Assembly (NCBI RefSeq): GCF_030654605.1
Contig: NZ_JAURXB010000234.1
Coordinates: 1 to 64,000 of the forward strand
Length of the DNA stretch: 64,000 nucleotides
Direction of reading: 5' to 3'
Source: Bradyrhizobium sp.
GTDB taxonomy: Bacteria > Pseudomonadota > Alphaproteobacteria > Rhizobiales > Xanthobacteraceae
Shown: piece by piece, positions 44,768 through 53,108 of the stretch
Position numbering within the stretch: the first letter of the stretch is position 1
Layout of the letters: each line of letters begins with the position of its first letter
The notes under the pieces: generated by a model
The model's input: only the letters and a program-made list of their open reading frames with translations
Told to the model about the DNA's origin: nothing
Database searches by the model: none
Position numbers and translations under genes: made by a program

Positions 44768-46426
44768 TTAGACGGTACCGTCCACCACCACCTCGATCAG
44801 CTTGGCACCGGGCCTTGAGAACGCCGACTTCAGCGCCGCCGCGACATCCTTCGCCTCGGTGATCTGCATCGCTTCGAGCCCGAGTGATTTTGCCAGTGCC
44901 GTGAAATCCACCTTGGGATCGGCGAAATCCATGCCGACGTAGTGATCGTCGCCGTGAAATGCCAGCAGCCGCTGCTTGATGATGCGGTAGCCGCCATTGT
45001 TGACGATCACCACGGTCAGCGGCAGCTTGTGATGCGCCGCGGTCCACAGCGCCTGGATCGAATACATCGCGCTGCCGTCGCCGGAGAAACACACCACGGG
45101 ACGGTCGGGATTGGCCAGGCTGACGCCGACCGAGGCCGGCAGTCCCCAGCCGATGCCGCCGGAAGCCAGCGCGTGATAGCCGTAGCGGTCGCGATGCGGA
45201 CGCAGCGCCAGAATCTGGCGCGACGATGTCAGTCCCTCGTCGACCAGGATGGCATTTTCCGGCATCGCCTCCACCACCTGCAGCGCCAGCCAGTCCGGAT
45301 CGATCGGCGAACGATCTCTTGCCTTTGAAATCTGTTCGACCAGCATCTTGCGTTTGGCGGTCCAGTTCTTCGATGCCAGCGCCGCCAGCCCCTGCTTCGC
45401 CCGCGTCTCAAGCGCAGCGCCACCGGCGATTTTCAACGCCGGGACCAGCACGCGCAGGGTTTCCTTCACATCGGCCTTCAGCGCGATCTCGGCGCTGTAA
45501 TTCTTGGCGAGGTCCCAGTCGACCAGCCCGATCTGCACGATCGGCATGCCCTCGGGCAGCGGATCGATTTCGCTGTAGACCGACATCCGCAGGGGATCGG
45601 CGCCGAGCACGATCACGAGATCGTAGGGCGACAGCACCTCGCGCACCTGCTTCTGCAGCCGCGACAGCGCGCCCATGAAGCACGGGCTCTCCGACAGGAA
45701 ATGCGCGCCGTAGGGCGTCGAGCATTGATAGGCGGGCGCGCCCAGCGCTTCCGCCAGATCGGCTGCTTCCCGCAGCGCGTCGCTCTTGACGATTTCGTCG
45801 CCGGTGATGATGACGGGATTTTGCGCCTTCAGGATCCGCTGCGCCAGCGCCTGCAGCGACTCGTCCGACGGCCTGACCCTCGTATCGACGCGGGTCGAAC
45901 TGCCCAGTTCGATGCCGGCCTCGGCATTGAGGATATCGCCGGGCAGCGAGATGAACACCGGCCCGGTCGGCGGCGTCATCGCGATCTTGGCGGCGCGGCG
46001 CACGATCCGCGGCAGGTCTTCCAGCCGCGTCACTTCGACCGCCCATTTCACCAGTGGCTCGGCCATCTGCACCAGCGGCCCGTACAGCACCGGCTCCATC
46101 AGGCCGTGGCCCTGCTCCTGCTGGCCGGCCGTGAGGATCATCGGCGTACCGGTAAAGCTGGCATTGAACAGCGAACCCATCGCATTGCCGAGCCCGGGCG
46201 CGACATGGACGTTGCAGGCGACGAGCTTGCCCGAGGCGCGGCTGTAGCCGTCGGCGATGGCGACCACCAGGCTCTCCTGCATCGCCATCACATAGGTGAG
46301 ATCGGGATGTTCCTTCAGGGCGTGCATGATCGGCAATTCGGTGGTGCCGGGATTGCCGAACAGATGGGTGATGCCCTCGTCCTTGAGCAGTGCCAGGAAC
46401 GCCGAGCGCCCGGTAATACGATTCAT
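44768..46426 (-). CDS. ThDP-dependent enzyme, benzoylformate decarboxylase-like
   Basis: A 552-residue thiamine-diphosphate enzyme of the acetolactate synthase/benzoylformate decarboxylase group. The catalytic Glu is in M-A-M-Q-E-S-L-V-V-A, and the cofactor motif is G-D-G-S-A-M-Y-S with V-N-N-G-G-Y after 25 residues or so. F-G-N-P-G-T-T-E-L-P resembles the opening of benzoylformate decarboxylases. No large-subunit partner is present, so biosynthetic acetolactate synthase is unlikely. GGAGGAGGAG lies upstream of the ATG at 46426. Substrate could be an aromatic or branched 2-oxo acid; inferred. Confidence 0.83.
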   Translation of the reverse strand: MNRITGRSAFLALLKDEGITHLFGNPGTTELPIMHALKEHPDLTYVMAMQESLVVAIADGYSRASGKLVACNVHVAPGLGNAMGSLFNASFTGTPMILTAGQQEQGHGLMEPVLYGPLVQMAEPLVKWAVEVTRLEDLPRIVRRAAKIAMTPPTGPVFISLPGDILNAEAGIELGSSTRVDTRVRPSDESLQALAQRILKAQNPVIITGDEIVKSDALREAADLAEALGAPAYQCSTPYGAHFLSESPCFMGALSRLQKQVREVLSPYDLVIVLGADPLRMSVYSEIDPLPEGMPIVQIGLVDWDLAKNYSAEIALKADVKETLRVLVPALKIAGGAALETRAKQGLAALASKNWTAKRKMLVEQISKARDRSPIDPDWLALQVVEAMPENAILVDEGLTSSRQILALRPHRDRYGYHALASGGIGWGLPASVGVSLANPDRPVVCFSGDGSAMYSIQALWTAAHHKLPLTVVIVNNGGYRIIKQRLLAFHGDDHYVGMDFADPKVDFTALAKSLGLEAMQITEAKDVAAALKSAFSRPGAKLIEVVVDGTV

Positions 46427-46634
46427 CAAATGTCTCCTCCTCCCCGGGGCTCGTTGACCTGCGGGTGTTGCCATCATGGCTGATCCGCACCATCCGTTGC
46501 AAGGAAGCGCGGTCATGGCAGCCCTGCGCCGGCACGCGCGCTTCCGCTATTGTATTGGCGGTCGGTTGATTCATAGTGGCTTTGAAAACCACATGGCCGA
46601 AGGCCGTATTATCAGGTCTGGAGCACTCCCCGCG

Positions 46635-48026
46635 ATGTCGGAAGCAGCTGGTTCGGCGAAGGGACCATCCCCGCATGATGGTCTGCCGGCCGAGCGCCGG
46701 CGCTGGGCGGTGGCGGCGATCTTCATCGCGGTCGCCGTGGCATCGCTCGATACCGCGATCGCCAACATCGCGCTTCCCGCCATCGCCGCCGACCTGCATG
46801 TCAGCCCCGCCGATGTCATCTGGGTCGTCAACGTCTATCAGATCGCGCTGGTGGCGACCTTGCTGCCGCTCGGCGCGCTCGGCGAAATCGTCGGTCACGA
46901 GCGAATCTATCTGGGCGGATTGCTGCTGTTCACAGTGGCGTCGCTCGCCAGCGCCTGCGCGTGGTCGCTGGAGAGCCTGCTGGTGGCACGCACGCTGCAG
47001 GGGCTGGGCGCCAGCGGCCTGATGAGCGTGAACACCGCGCTGGTGCGCTTCGTCTATCCGAGCCGCCTGCTCGGCCGCGCGTTCGGCTACAACGCGCTGA
47101 CCGTTGCGACCGCGACGACGCTCGGGCCGACGGTCGCGGCCGGCATTTTGGCGCTGGGGCCGTGGCCGTGGCTGTTCGCCGTCAACATTCCCATCGGCCT
47201 GATCGCGATCGCGATCGGATTGAAGACGCTGCCGCGACCGCCGCGGGCGGTTCACCCGTTCGACTTCGTCGGCGCCATGATGGCAGCGGGCGCTCTCGGC
47301 CTCATCATCATCGGGATCAGCGGCGCGGCGCATCATGCCGCCGTCGGGCTGGTCGGGGTCGCATTGGTAGTCGGGATCGCGCTCGGCTGGCTTCTGATCC
47401 GCCGGCACGCCAGTCATCCCGCGCCGATGCTTCCCGTCGACCTGTTTCGACTGCCGATCTTCGCGCTGTCGGCGGCCACCGCCGTCTGCTCGTTCGTGGT
47501 GCAGGGGCTGGCGTTCGTGGCGCTGCCCTTCTACTTCCAGGAAACATTGCACCGCACCGCAGTCGAGACCGGCCTGTTCATGACGCCCTGGCCGCTGGTG
47601 GTCGCGATCATGGCGCCGATCGCGGGCCGCCTGTCGGACCGCTATCCGGCCGGGATCCTCGGCGGCATCGGCCTGGCGCTGCTCTGCCTCGGAATGGGAC
47701 TGCTGGCCACACTGCCGGCGGCGCCCGCGACCGCCGATATCGTCTGGCGCATGGCGCTGTGCGGATGCGGATTTGGCTTCTTCCAGGCTCCCAATCTCAA
47801 GGCGCTGATGTCGAGCGCCCCGGCAGGCCGCAGCGGCAGCGCCAGCAGTATCGTGGCGACCGCCCGTCTCACCGGACAAACCATCGGTGCGGCGCTGGCC
47901 GCATCCTGTTTCAGCTTCGTCGGCCGCGATGGCGCCGTGGTGGCGCTCGCACTGGCCGCGGGCGTCGCCGCGATCGGCAGCCTGATGAGTTTTCTGCGCC
48001 TGATCGCGATCCCGCGGCCCGGCTGA
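46635..48026 (+). CDS. MFS transporter, DHA2-like
   Basis: A 463-residue major-facilitator exporter with about 14 helices, typical of the DHA2 drug:H+ antiporters. Helix 1 ends V-A-S-L-D-T-A-I-A-N-I-A-L-P, the standard motif, and motif C-like G-P-T-V-A-A-G-I-L occurs in helix 5. Start choice is weak: GGAG lies 11 bases before the ATG at 46635, and another in-frame ATG occurs at 46593. It is divergent from the ThDP enzyme and converges with the GFA protein. Substrate unknown. Confidence 0.85.
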   Translation: MSEAAGSAKGPSPHDGLPAERRRWAVAAIFIAVAVASLDTAIANIALPAIAADLHVSPADVIWVVNVYQIALVATLLPLGALGEIVGHERIYLGGLLLFTVASLASACAWSLESLLVARTLQGLGASGLMSVNTALVRFVYPSRLLGRAFGYNALTVATATTLGPTVAAGILALGPWPWLFAVNIPIGLIAIAIGLKTLPRPPRAVHPFDFVGAMMAAGALGLIIIGISGAAHHAAVGLVGVALVVGIALGWLLIRRHASHPAPMLPVDLFRLPIFALSAATAVCSFVVQGLAFVALPFYFQETLHRTAVETGLFMTPWPLVVAIMAPIAGRLSDRYPAGILGGIGLALLCLGMGLLATLPAAPATADIVWRMALCGCGFGFFQAPNLKALMSSAPAGRSGSASSIVATARLTGQTIGAALAASCFSFVGRDGAVVALALAAGVAAIGSLMSFLRLIAIPRPG

Positions 48027-48042
48027 TCGCGCCCACCACGTT

Positions 48043-48525
48043 TCAGAACATCCCCTCGTGCTCGACGCGCTTCTTCCTTTTCGAGCGCTGCCACACCACG
48101 CCGGGAAAACCTTTCAGCGGCACCAGCGGCTCGCCGGACCAGGTCCACTCCTGCAGCTGCTCGATCGCGATGTGATAGAGCGGCTGCCGGCCGGTGCGGC
48201 CCGCAAACAGCGCACGCGGGATGTTGACCATGTGCGGTGAGCGCGGGCGCTCATAGACCAGCGGCGTGCCGCAATGCGTACAGAAGCTGCGTACCGTCCT
48301 GGTCGCCTTGTCCTCGAATCGGGTGATGGCGGCCTTGCCTTTCGTCACCCGAAACCGCTTGCGCCAGCTGCCGACATAGGTCGCATAGGCCGCGCCATGG
48401 GCGCACCGCGATGCCGCCGAATGATCGTGCCAGGCCCAGCGCGCGGGGGTATCGATCTCGAAGGCGACCTTGCCGCAGAGGCATTGGCCGCTGGCTATTC
48501 CAACCGCTGTCGCTGCCTTTGCCAT
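48043..48525 (-). CDS. GFA / CENP-V-like zinc protein
   Basis: A 160-residue protein of the glutathione-dependent formaldehyde-activating (GFA/Mss4-like) fold. The first zinc Cys pair is in G-Q-C-L-C-G-K-V, and the last pair in F-C-T-H-C-G-T-P. Where other members carry C-H-C-x-x-C before the R-x-H-G-A segment, this one has A-W-H-D-H-S-A-A-S-R-C-A-H-G, so histidines stand in for most of the Cys. It probably binds one zinc at the outer site. Its biochemical activity is unknown for this subgroup. The ATG at 48525 is taken; the longer reading crosses repeat C. Confidence 0.75.
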   Translation of the reverse strand: MAKAATAVGIASGQCLCGKVAFEIDTPARWAWHDHSAASRCAHGAAYATYVGSWRKRFRVTKGKAAITRFEDKATRTVRSFCTHCGTPLVYERPRSPHMVNIPRALFAGRTGRQPLYHIAIEQLQEWTWSGEPLVPLKGFPGVVWQRSKRKKRVEHEGMF

Positions 48526-48542
48526 TTTGCTCGCTCCCTCCA

Positions 48543-48626
48543 CGTCATTGCGAGGAGCGCTTGCGACGAAGCAATCCATTCTTCCTTTGCTGGGCTATGG
48601 ATTGCTTCGCTGCGCTCGCAATGACG
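48543..48626. repeat. CGTCATTGCGAGGAGC palindromic repeat, copy C
   Basis: An 84-bp element with ends CGTCATTGCGAGGAGCGC and GCTCGCAATGACG, and inner arms GAAGCAATCCAT / ATGGATTGCTTC. It lies between the GFA gene and the OYE reductase, both on the minus strand, directly upstream of the GFA gene. Confidence 0.85.
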
Positions 48627-48674
48627 TTGATGCATTGGTGCCGAATTACACTTCGAAGCTTCCGCGCTGCGTTC

Positions 48675-49802
48675 TCACGCCTTCACCAGCTCATCATGAA
48701 CAGGGTAATCCGTATACCCCGCGACATCGCCGCCATAGAAGGTCGCGCGGTTGTACGGCGTCAGCGGGAAACCGTGCTGCAGCCGGCGTGGCAAATCGGG
48801 ATTGGAAATGAAAATTCGTCCGAACGCGATGGCGTCGGCGTAGCCGTCCCTGATCGCCGCATCCGCGGTCTCGCCTGTGAATCCACCGGCCGAAATCAGC
48901 ACCCCGCTCCACATCGGCCGGAACAGCACCATTGCCGATGGCACGTTCTGCCAGTTGACCTCGGCGCGGCCGGAGCCGCTGGAGCGCGGCTCGACGAAAT
49001 GCAGATAGGCGAGGCCGAGCGGATCGAGCGCCCCAATGACGTGGCTGTAGAGCGGCATCGGATCGGGCTCGCCGCTGCCATTGGCGACGCCATAGGGCGA
49101 CAGCCGCACGCCGACGCGGTTGGCGCCCCAGACGCCGATCACGGCCTGCGTGATTTCCATCAGGAAGCGCGTGCGGTTCTCGATCGAACCGCCATACTGG
49201 TCGGTGCGCAAATTGGTGTGCGACTGCAGGAACTGCTCGATGAGATAGCCGTTGGCGCCGTGGATTTCGACGCCATCGAAACCGGCCGCCCTGGCGTTGG
49301 CGGCGGCCTGCCGGAAGGCCTCGACGACGCCGGCGACCTCTGCAGTCTCCAGCGCGCGCGGCGTCTCATAACTCGTCGACTTGCCATCCGCCGTTGCCGT
49401 CTTCAACTCGGCCGGAATCGGCACCGCCGAAGGCGCCACCGGCAGCACGCCGCCGGGCTGGAACGAGGAATGCGAGACGCGGCCGACATGCCAGAGCTGC
49501 AGGAAGATCACGCCGCCCCTGGCGTGAACGGCATCGACGACGTCGCGCCAGCCCTTGATCTGCGCGTCCGTATAGATGCCGGGGACGCCTGGGCTTCCGA
49601 ACGCGGTCGCCGACACCGGCGAAGCTTCGGCGATGATCAGGCCGCCCGCCGTGGCGCGCTGCGCATAATATTCCACATTGAGCGGCCGGGGCGCGAGTGA
49701 AGGCTTTTCCGCCCGCATCCGCGTCAGTGGCGCCATCACGACGCGATGCTGGAGCTGATACGGTCCGATGGTGAGTGGTGAAAACAACGACGTCAATTTC
49801 AT
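48675..49802 (-). CDS. nemA: Old Yellow Enzyme family reductase (NemA-like)
   Basis: A 375-residue FMN ene-reductase like N-ethylmaleimide reductase. The start is L-F-S-P-L-T-I-G, then V-V-M-A-P-L-T-R-M-R-A, with L-Q-L-W-H-V-G-R, the substrate-binding E-I-H-G-A-N-G-Y-L-I, and I-S-A-G-G-F as later phosphate-binding motif. It reduces activated C=C bonds with NAD(P)H, giving a role in electrophile detoxification. The ATG at 49802 sits at the usual N-terminal position for the family. It is divergent from an SDR at 49976; both may act on carbonyl compounds. Confidence 0.87.
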   Translation of the reverse strand: MKLTSLFSPLTIGPYQLQHRVVMAPLTRMRAEKPSLAPRPLNVEYYAQRATAGGLIIAEASPVSATAFGSPGVPGIYTDAQIKGWRDVVDAVHARGGVIFLQLWHVGRVSHSSFQPGGVLPVAPSAVPIPAELKTATADGKSTSYETPRALETAEVAGVVEAFRQAAANARAAGFDGVEIHGANGYLIEQFLQSHTNLRTDQYGGSIENRTRFLMEITQAVIGVWGANRVGVRLSPYGVANGSGEPDPMPLYSHVIGALDPLGLAYLHFVEPRSSGSGRAEVNWQNVPSAMVLFRPMWSGVLISAGGFTGETADAAIRDGYADAIAFGRIFISNPDLPRRLQHGFPLTPYNRATFYGGDVAGYTDYPVHDELVKA

Positions 49803-49975
49803 GTCCGCCCCGGTTGATTGTTCTTGAAATGGCTGTGTAGCCGGTTCCCGCCGCCCACAAAAGGCTGGCTGGGCGAGATCGCCTGTTATGAAGACCTCCC
49901 ATGCGGTTTCGTGCATGGTAGGGCTGCTGCATCGCCATCGTCCGCGATGCCGTGCCTAGAACCAGGGAGGAACGC

Positions 49976-50827
49976 GTGTCCCATCCAGCCATCGCCCCCA
50001 ACCATGTCGCCGTCATCACCGGCGGGGCTTCCGGCATCGGGCTTGCCGCCGCGATGCGCTTTGCCGGTCTCGGCATGAAGGTCTGCATCGCCGATCTCGG
50101 CGGCGACCGGCTCAAGGAGGCCGAAGCGAAGCTGGCGTCCGTGGCGCGAGGCGCGTCCGCCGATATCATGGCGATGGCGGTCGACGTCAGCCGCATGGAA
50201 GAGGTGTCGGAACTGGAGAACGCGGTGCGCAGGCGGTTCGGCTGCGCCGACCTCCTGATGAACAACGCCGGGATTCAGCCCGGCAGCACCTTGTTCGGCC
50301 CGCTGGAGAACTGGCAGCGTATTCTCGGCGTCAATCTGTGGGGCATCATCCATGGCTCGCAGGCCTTTGCGCCCCGCATGATCGAGCGCGGGCGGGCCGG
50401 CCTGATCATAAATACCGGCTCGAAGCAAGGCATCACCACGCCGCCCGGCGATCCCGCCTACAATGTCTCCAAGGCCGGCGTGAAGGCCTTTACGGAGGCG
50501 CTGCAACATGAGCTGCGCAACACCGCGGGCAGCAAGGTCAGCGCGCATCTCTTCATTCCCGGCCACGTCTTCACCGCCCTCACCGCCCGCGGCCGTACCG
50601 AGAAACCCGCCGGCGCCTGGACGCCGGAGCAGACCGTCGACTTCATGATCGAGCGCGTGACGGCGGGCGATTTCTACATCCTCTGCCCCGACAACGACGT
50701 GCCGCGCAGCCTCGACGAACGCCGCATGCTGTGGGCCGCCGGCGACATCATCGAAAATCGCCCGGCGCTGTCGCGCTGGCATCCGGACTACGCCGAGGCG
50801 TTTGCGCGGTTTGTGAAGGGGGAGTGA
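49976..50827 (+). CDS. short-chain dehydrogenase/reductase
   Basis: A 283-residue NAD(P)-dependent SDR. The cofactor motif is T-G-G-A-S-G-I-G, followed by M-N-N-A-G-I-Q-P. The catalytic Ser is in I-N-T-G-S-K and the pair in A-Y-N-V-S-K. The GTG at 49976 has a strong GGGAGG six bases upstream, which decides against the ATG eight codons earlier. The C-terminus, with W-T-P-E-Q-T-V-D-F-M, is longer than classic 250-residue SDRs. Substrate unknown. Confidence 0.85.
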   Translation: MSHPAIAPNHVAVITGGASGIGLAAAMRFAGLGMKVCIADLGGDRLKEAEAKLASVARGASADIMAMAVDVSRMEEVSELENAVRRRFGCADLLMNNAGIQPGSTLFGPLENWQRILGVNLWGIIHGSQAFAPRMIERGRAGLIINTGSKQGITTPPGDPAYNVSKAGVKAFTEALQHELRNTAGSKVSAHLFIPGHVFTALTARGRTEKPAGAWTPEQTVDFMIERVTAGDFYILCPDNDVPRSLDERRMLWAAGDIIENRPALSRWHPDYAEAFARFVKGE

Positions 50828-50837
50828 CATCTCTCAG

Positions 50838-50973
50838 CGTCGTCCCTGCGAACGCAGGGACCCATACGCCGTGCCGTCGAGATTGTGTATGGTGTGAACG
50901 GGCTTTGTTGAACCACTGCGCCATTGCGTCAGACGACCGGGGTCATGGGTCCCTGCGTTCGCAGGGACGACGC
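50838..50973. repeat. GTCCCTGCG paired palindromic repeat
   Basis: Two arms of about 28 bases, 50838-50865 and 50945-50973, are inverted copies. Each contains the smaller palindrome GTCCCTGCGAACGCAGGGAC or its complement. The whole can fold as one long stem with an 80-base loop or as two small hairpins. It follows the SDR stop closely, so it may end that transcript. I recall similar repeats in Bradyrhizobium. Confidence 0.75.
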
Positions 50974-51029
50974 GAGAGGGTTTTTCGAACACCACGGCAA
51001 ACACACCCTCGCGATCTCGCGGCTGGATT

Positions 51030-51600
51030 CGCCCGAGGTTTGCTATCGAATCGCCCCACCCTCGAAATCAGAGGGCGCAGGGAAAGCCGGGTGCACGCTG
51101 CACCCGCGGTCTCGTGTGCAATAATGCACGAGAAAAACGCACACGAGCATACAGGTTCAGCGGAGGCATCCGGCTTTCCCTGCGCAATGGTTTACGGCTT
51201 ATACGTGGTCTCCCCGGTGAGCCATGCACTTTTGCCACCGTCGCCCGCGCTGCCTTAAGCTGCGAACTTGACACCAGCATCTGGGGTGTCAGGACCATAC
51301 GATTTCGCCGTCCACTTCCAGCGCTCGGGTCAAGAGCGCCATCCGCGTCCACCGCATCCCCGTCCCGCATTGGTGACCTTGCGCAACGCCCCTCTGAATG
51401 GGACGGGATGGCGAAACATATAGCCTGATTTTCAATTCCGAAAAACAGAAATATTTTTGCCGAAAGGGCTTGACATCGATTCCGATAAACCGAAGTGATT
51501 TGCCCGACGGGATAAAAGCGCCGATCCAATGGCGCAATCGGGGGCGGATGATGTGGCGGCCCCGGATTACGCAAGGGCTCCATCCGGGCTACGGGTCTCG
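51030..51600. repeat. interspersed Bradyrhizobium element, non-coding
   Basis: This gene-poor stretch reads on the minus strand as a sequence I recognise as repeated in Bradyrhizobium genomes. It includes CCCGTCGGGCAAATCACTTC near 51500, an AT-rich CAAAAATATTTCTG tract near 51450, and CTCGTGTGCAATAATGCACG around 51113-51135. Open frames crossing it are Arg/Ser/Pro-rich and lack protein-like structure. No terminal inverted repeats or transposase were found, so its mobility is unclear. Edges are approximate. Confidence 0.5.
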
Positions 51601-51614
51601 GAGGAGCGTCCCGA

Positions 51615-51821
51615 TCACAGCGTCTCTTGCTTGTGTCCGCATTGCTTGCAGGCGAACTTGACACGGGTCGCGCCCTTTTCCGCCGAGATGCGGTTCGGCG
51701 CGCCACATTTGCCGCAGGTGGTCTCGATGCGGGTATTGCCCTGCTTCACGACCAGCGCCTTGCGTTCCATGGTTTCGCGTATCAGGCGCTCGGCCTCTTC
51801 ACGCATCGCCCGCTTATCCAT
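51615..51821 (-). CDS. small zinc-ribbon protein
   Basis: A 68-residue protein with two CxxC knuckles, T-C-G-K-C-G-A-P and A-C-K-Q-C-G-H-K, that would hold one zinc ion. The N-terminal half is a charged helix (R-E-E-A-E-R-L-I-R-E-T-M-E). AGGTGGAAG precedes the ATG at 51821. It could bind RNA, DNA or a protein partner; no specific family is assigned. It lies at the edge of the interspersed element, whose minus-strand reading starts beyond its stop. Confidence 0.72.
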   Translation of the reverse strand: MDKRAMREEAERLIRETMERKALVVKQGNTRIETTCGKCGAPNRISAEKGATRVKFACKQCGHKQETL

Positions 51822-51911
51822 CCGCTTCCACCTGTCGTGAGAATGCCGAGGCGGGCCTTATAACACCCGCATCGGCATTTTCGACAGTGGTCGCGAAAAA
51901 TTCTGCAGGTC

Positions 51912-53108
51912 TCAAACCTCTTCCGGCGTCAGCGCCAGCAGGCGCCGCACCAGCGCCAGCGCGGTTTCCGTGGCCGGATCGGCCGATATCACGGGAACCG
52001 CGAGCACGATGAGGTCGACCGGATCGTGGTTCAGGATGATCAGGTGGGTAGCGCTATGGGCCGCCATCAGCGACACCGCGCGCTCGACGGCCGGATCGGT
52101 GGGTGCGAGGCCCCACGGCGCCTCGGTGCGGCGCAGCACCCGTTGCGTCGACAGGAAGTCGCGCAGCAGAGGCGGATCGTAAGCCGCAAGATCGCTTTCG
52201 CGACAGCGCCTTGCGCTCTCGAAGATCGGGTGACGCTCGAGTTCCGCTATCAACGCATCGCGTGTCCGCGCCGGCGACGCCGCGACCGAATTCAGCACCC
52301 CCGGCACCTGCGATTCGAAATGCGCTCGCAGCGCATCGACCATCAGGCCGATGGTCAGGACGCCCGACATCGCGATGGTGGCGAACCGCATGATCTGCGC
52401 GGCATCGACGTCGGGTGAGACGAAGGCCGCTGCCGCGCCGAGCAGCGCCGCGCTCGAAAGCCGCAATGCGGTCATCGCAAGGGCCTGACGGCGCGTCTCC
52501 GCGCCGCCACCCGCGATCAGGATCGCGGTGACAACGAGCAGCGCACCGAGGGCACCGAGTCTGACGGGAATATCGGGCGCGAACACCTGGAAGTCGGTGA
52601 CGATGAAGGGGATGACGAGAATGGCGCCGACGGCAAGACGGCCGATGCTGCGGTTCTCCGACGCCAGCAGCGTGCCGCGGTCCCTGAATTCCAACAGCCA
52701 GCCGCAGGCGGCGAAGCCGGCCAGCTGGAACAGCGCCAGCAACACGTAATAGGCCGTAAAACTTTCCATGCCGAGGACGCCGGCGAAACCGAGCCCGACA
52801 CCGCCGGCCACGGCGGCGATCTTGAGGAGCCGGGGCGCGTGCCGCCGCAAAATACCTTCGGTGACGAGCAACGCGCCGAGCGGCACCAGCGCGGCCGGAA
52901 TCATGGAGAGACGGTCGAGCCAGACACTTCCCGTCCACCACGCCGCCCCACGCACCAGGAACAGCGTCGCGATGAACCCGAGCGCGACCAGCAGACGCCT
53001 GGTCAGTGGACTCCTGGGATCGCGCCGGTGCAGCATCATCATGGCGACGCCGAGACCGATCGCGCCACACAGATTGACGATGGAGCCGGCGATGACGCCC
53101 GGTGTCAT
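51912..53108 (-). CDS. multi-pass membrane protein of unknown function
   Basis: A 398-residue protein with about eight hydrophobic helices in residues 1-265, then a soluble C-terminal domain of about 130 residues. The helical part carries L-V-T-E-G-I-L-R-R-H-A-P and R-G-A-A-W-W-T-G. I do not recognise a family. It starts inside the last codons of the GNAT-like gene (4-nt ATGA overlap), so both are made together. The soluble tail, containing E-L-E-R-H-P-I-F-E-S-A-R-R, might regulate the partner. Function unknown. Confidence 0.6.
   Translation of the reverse strand: MTPGVIAGSIVNLCGAIGLGVAMMMLHRRDPRSPLTRRLLVALGFIATLFLVRGAAWWTGSVWLDRLSMIPAALVPLGALLVTEGILRRHAPRLLKIAAVAGGVGLGFAGVLGMESFTAYYVLLALFQLAGFAACGWLLEFRDRGTLLASENRSIGRLAVGAILVIPFIVTDFQVFAPDIPVRLGALGALLVVTAILIAGGGAETRRQALAMTALRLSSAALLGAAAAFVSPDVDAAQIMRFATIAMSGVLTIGLMVDALRAHFESQVPGVLNSVAASPARTRDALIAELERHPIFESARRCRESDLAAYDPPLLRDFLSTQRVLRRTEAPWGLAPTDPAVERAVSLMAAHSATHLIILNHDPVDLIVLAVPVISADPATETALALVRRLLALTPEEV

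Noticed and set aside
44768..46426. Catalytic subunit of acetolactate synthase
   Set aside because: No regulatory subunit or ilvC neighbour; the N-terminal G-N-P-G-T-T-E-L-P better fits benzoylformate-type decarboxylases.
45408..47879. A long open frame on the minus strand (over 800 codons) through the ThDP and MFS genes
   Set aside because: It is Arg/Gln/Gly-rich with no family motif and lies antisense or out of frame to well-supported genes, as expected in GC-rich DNA.
51114..51428. An open frame of about 100 codons in the interspersed element
   Set aside because: Sequence is low-complexity and belongs to the repeated non-coding element.
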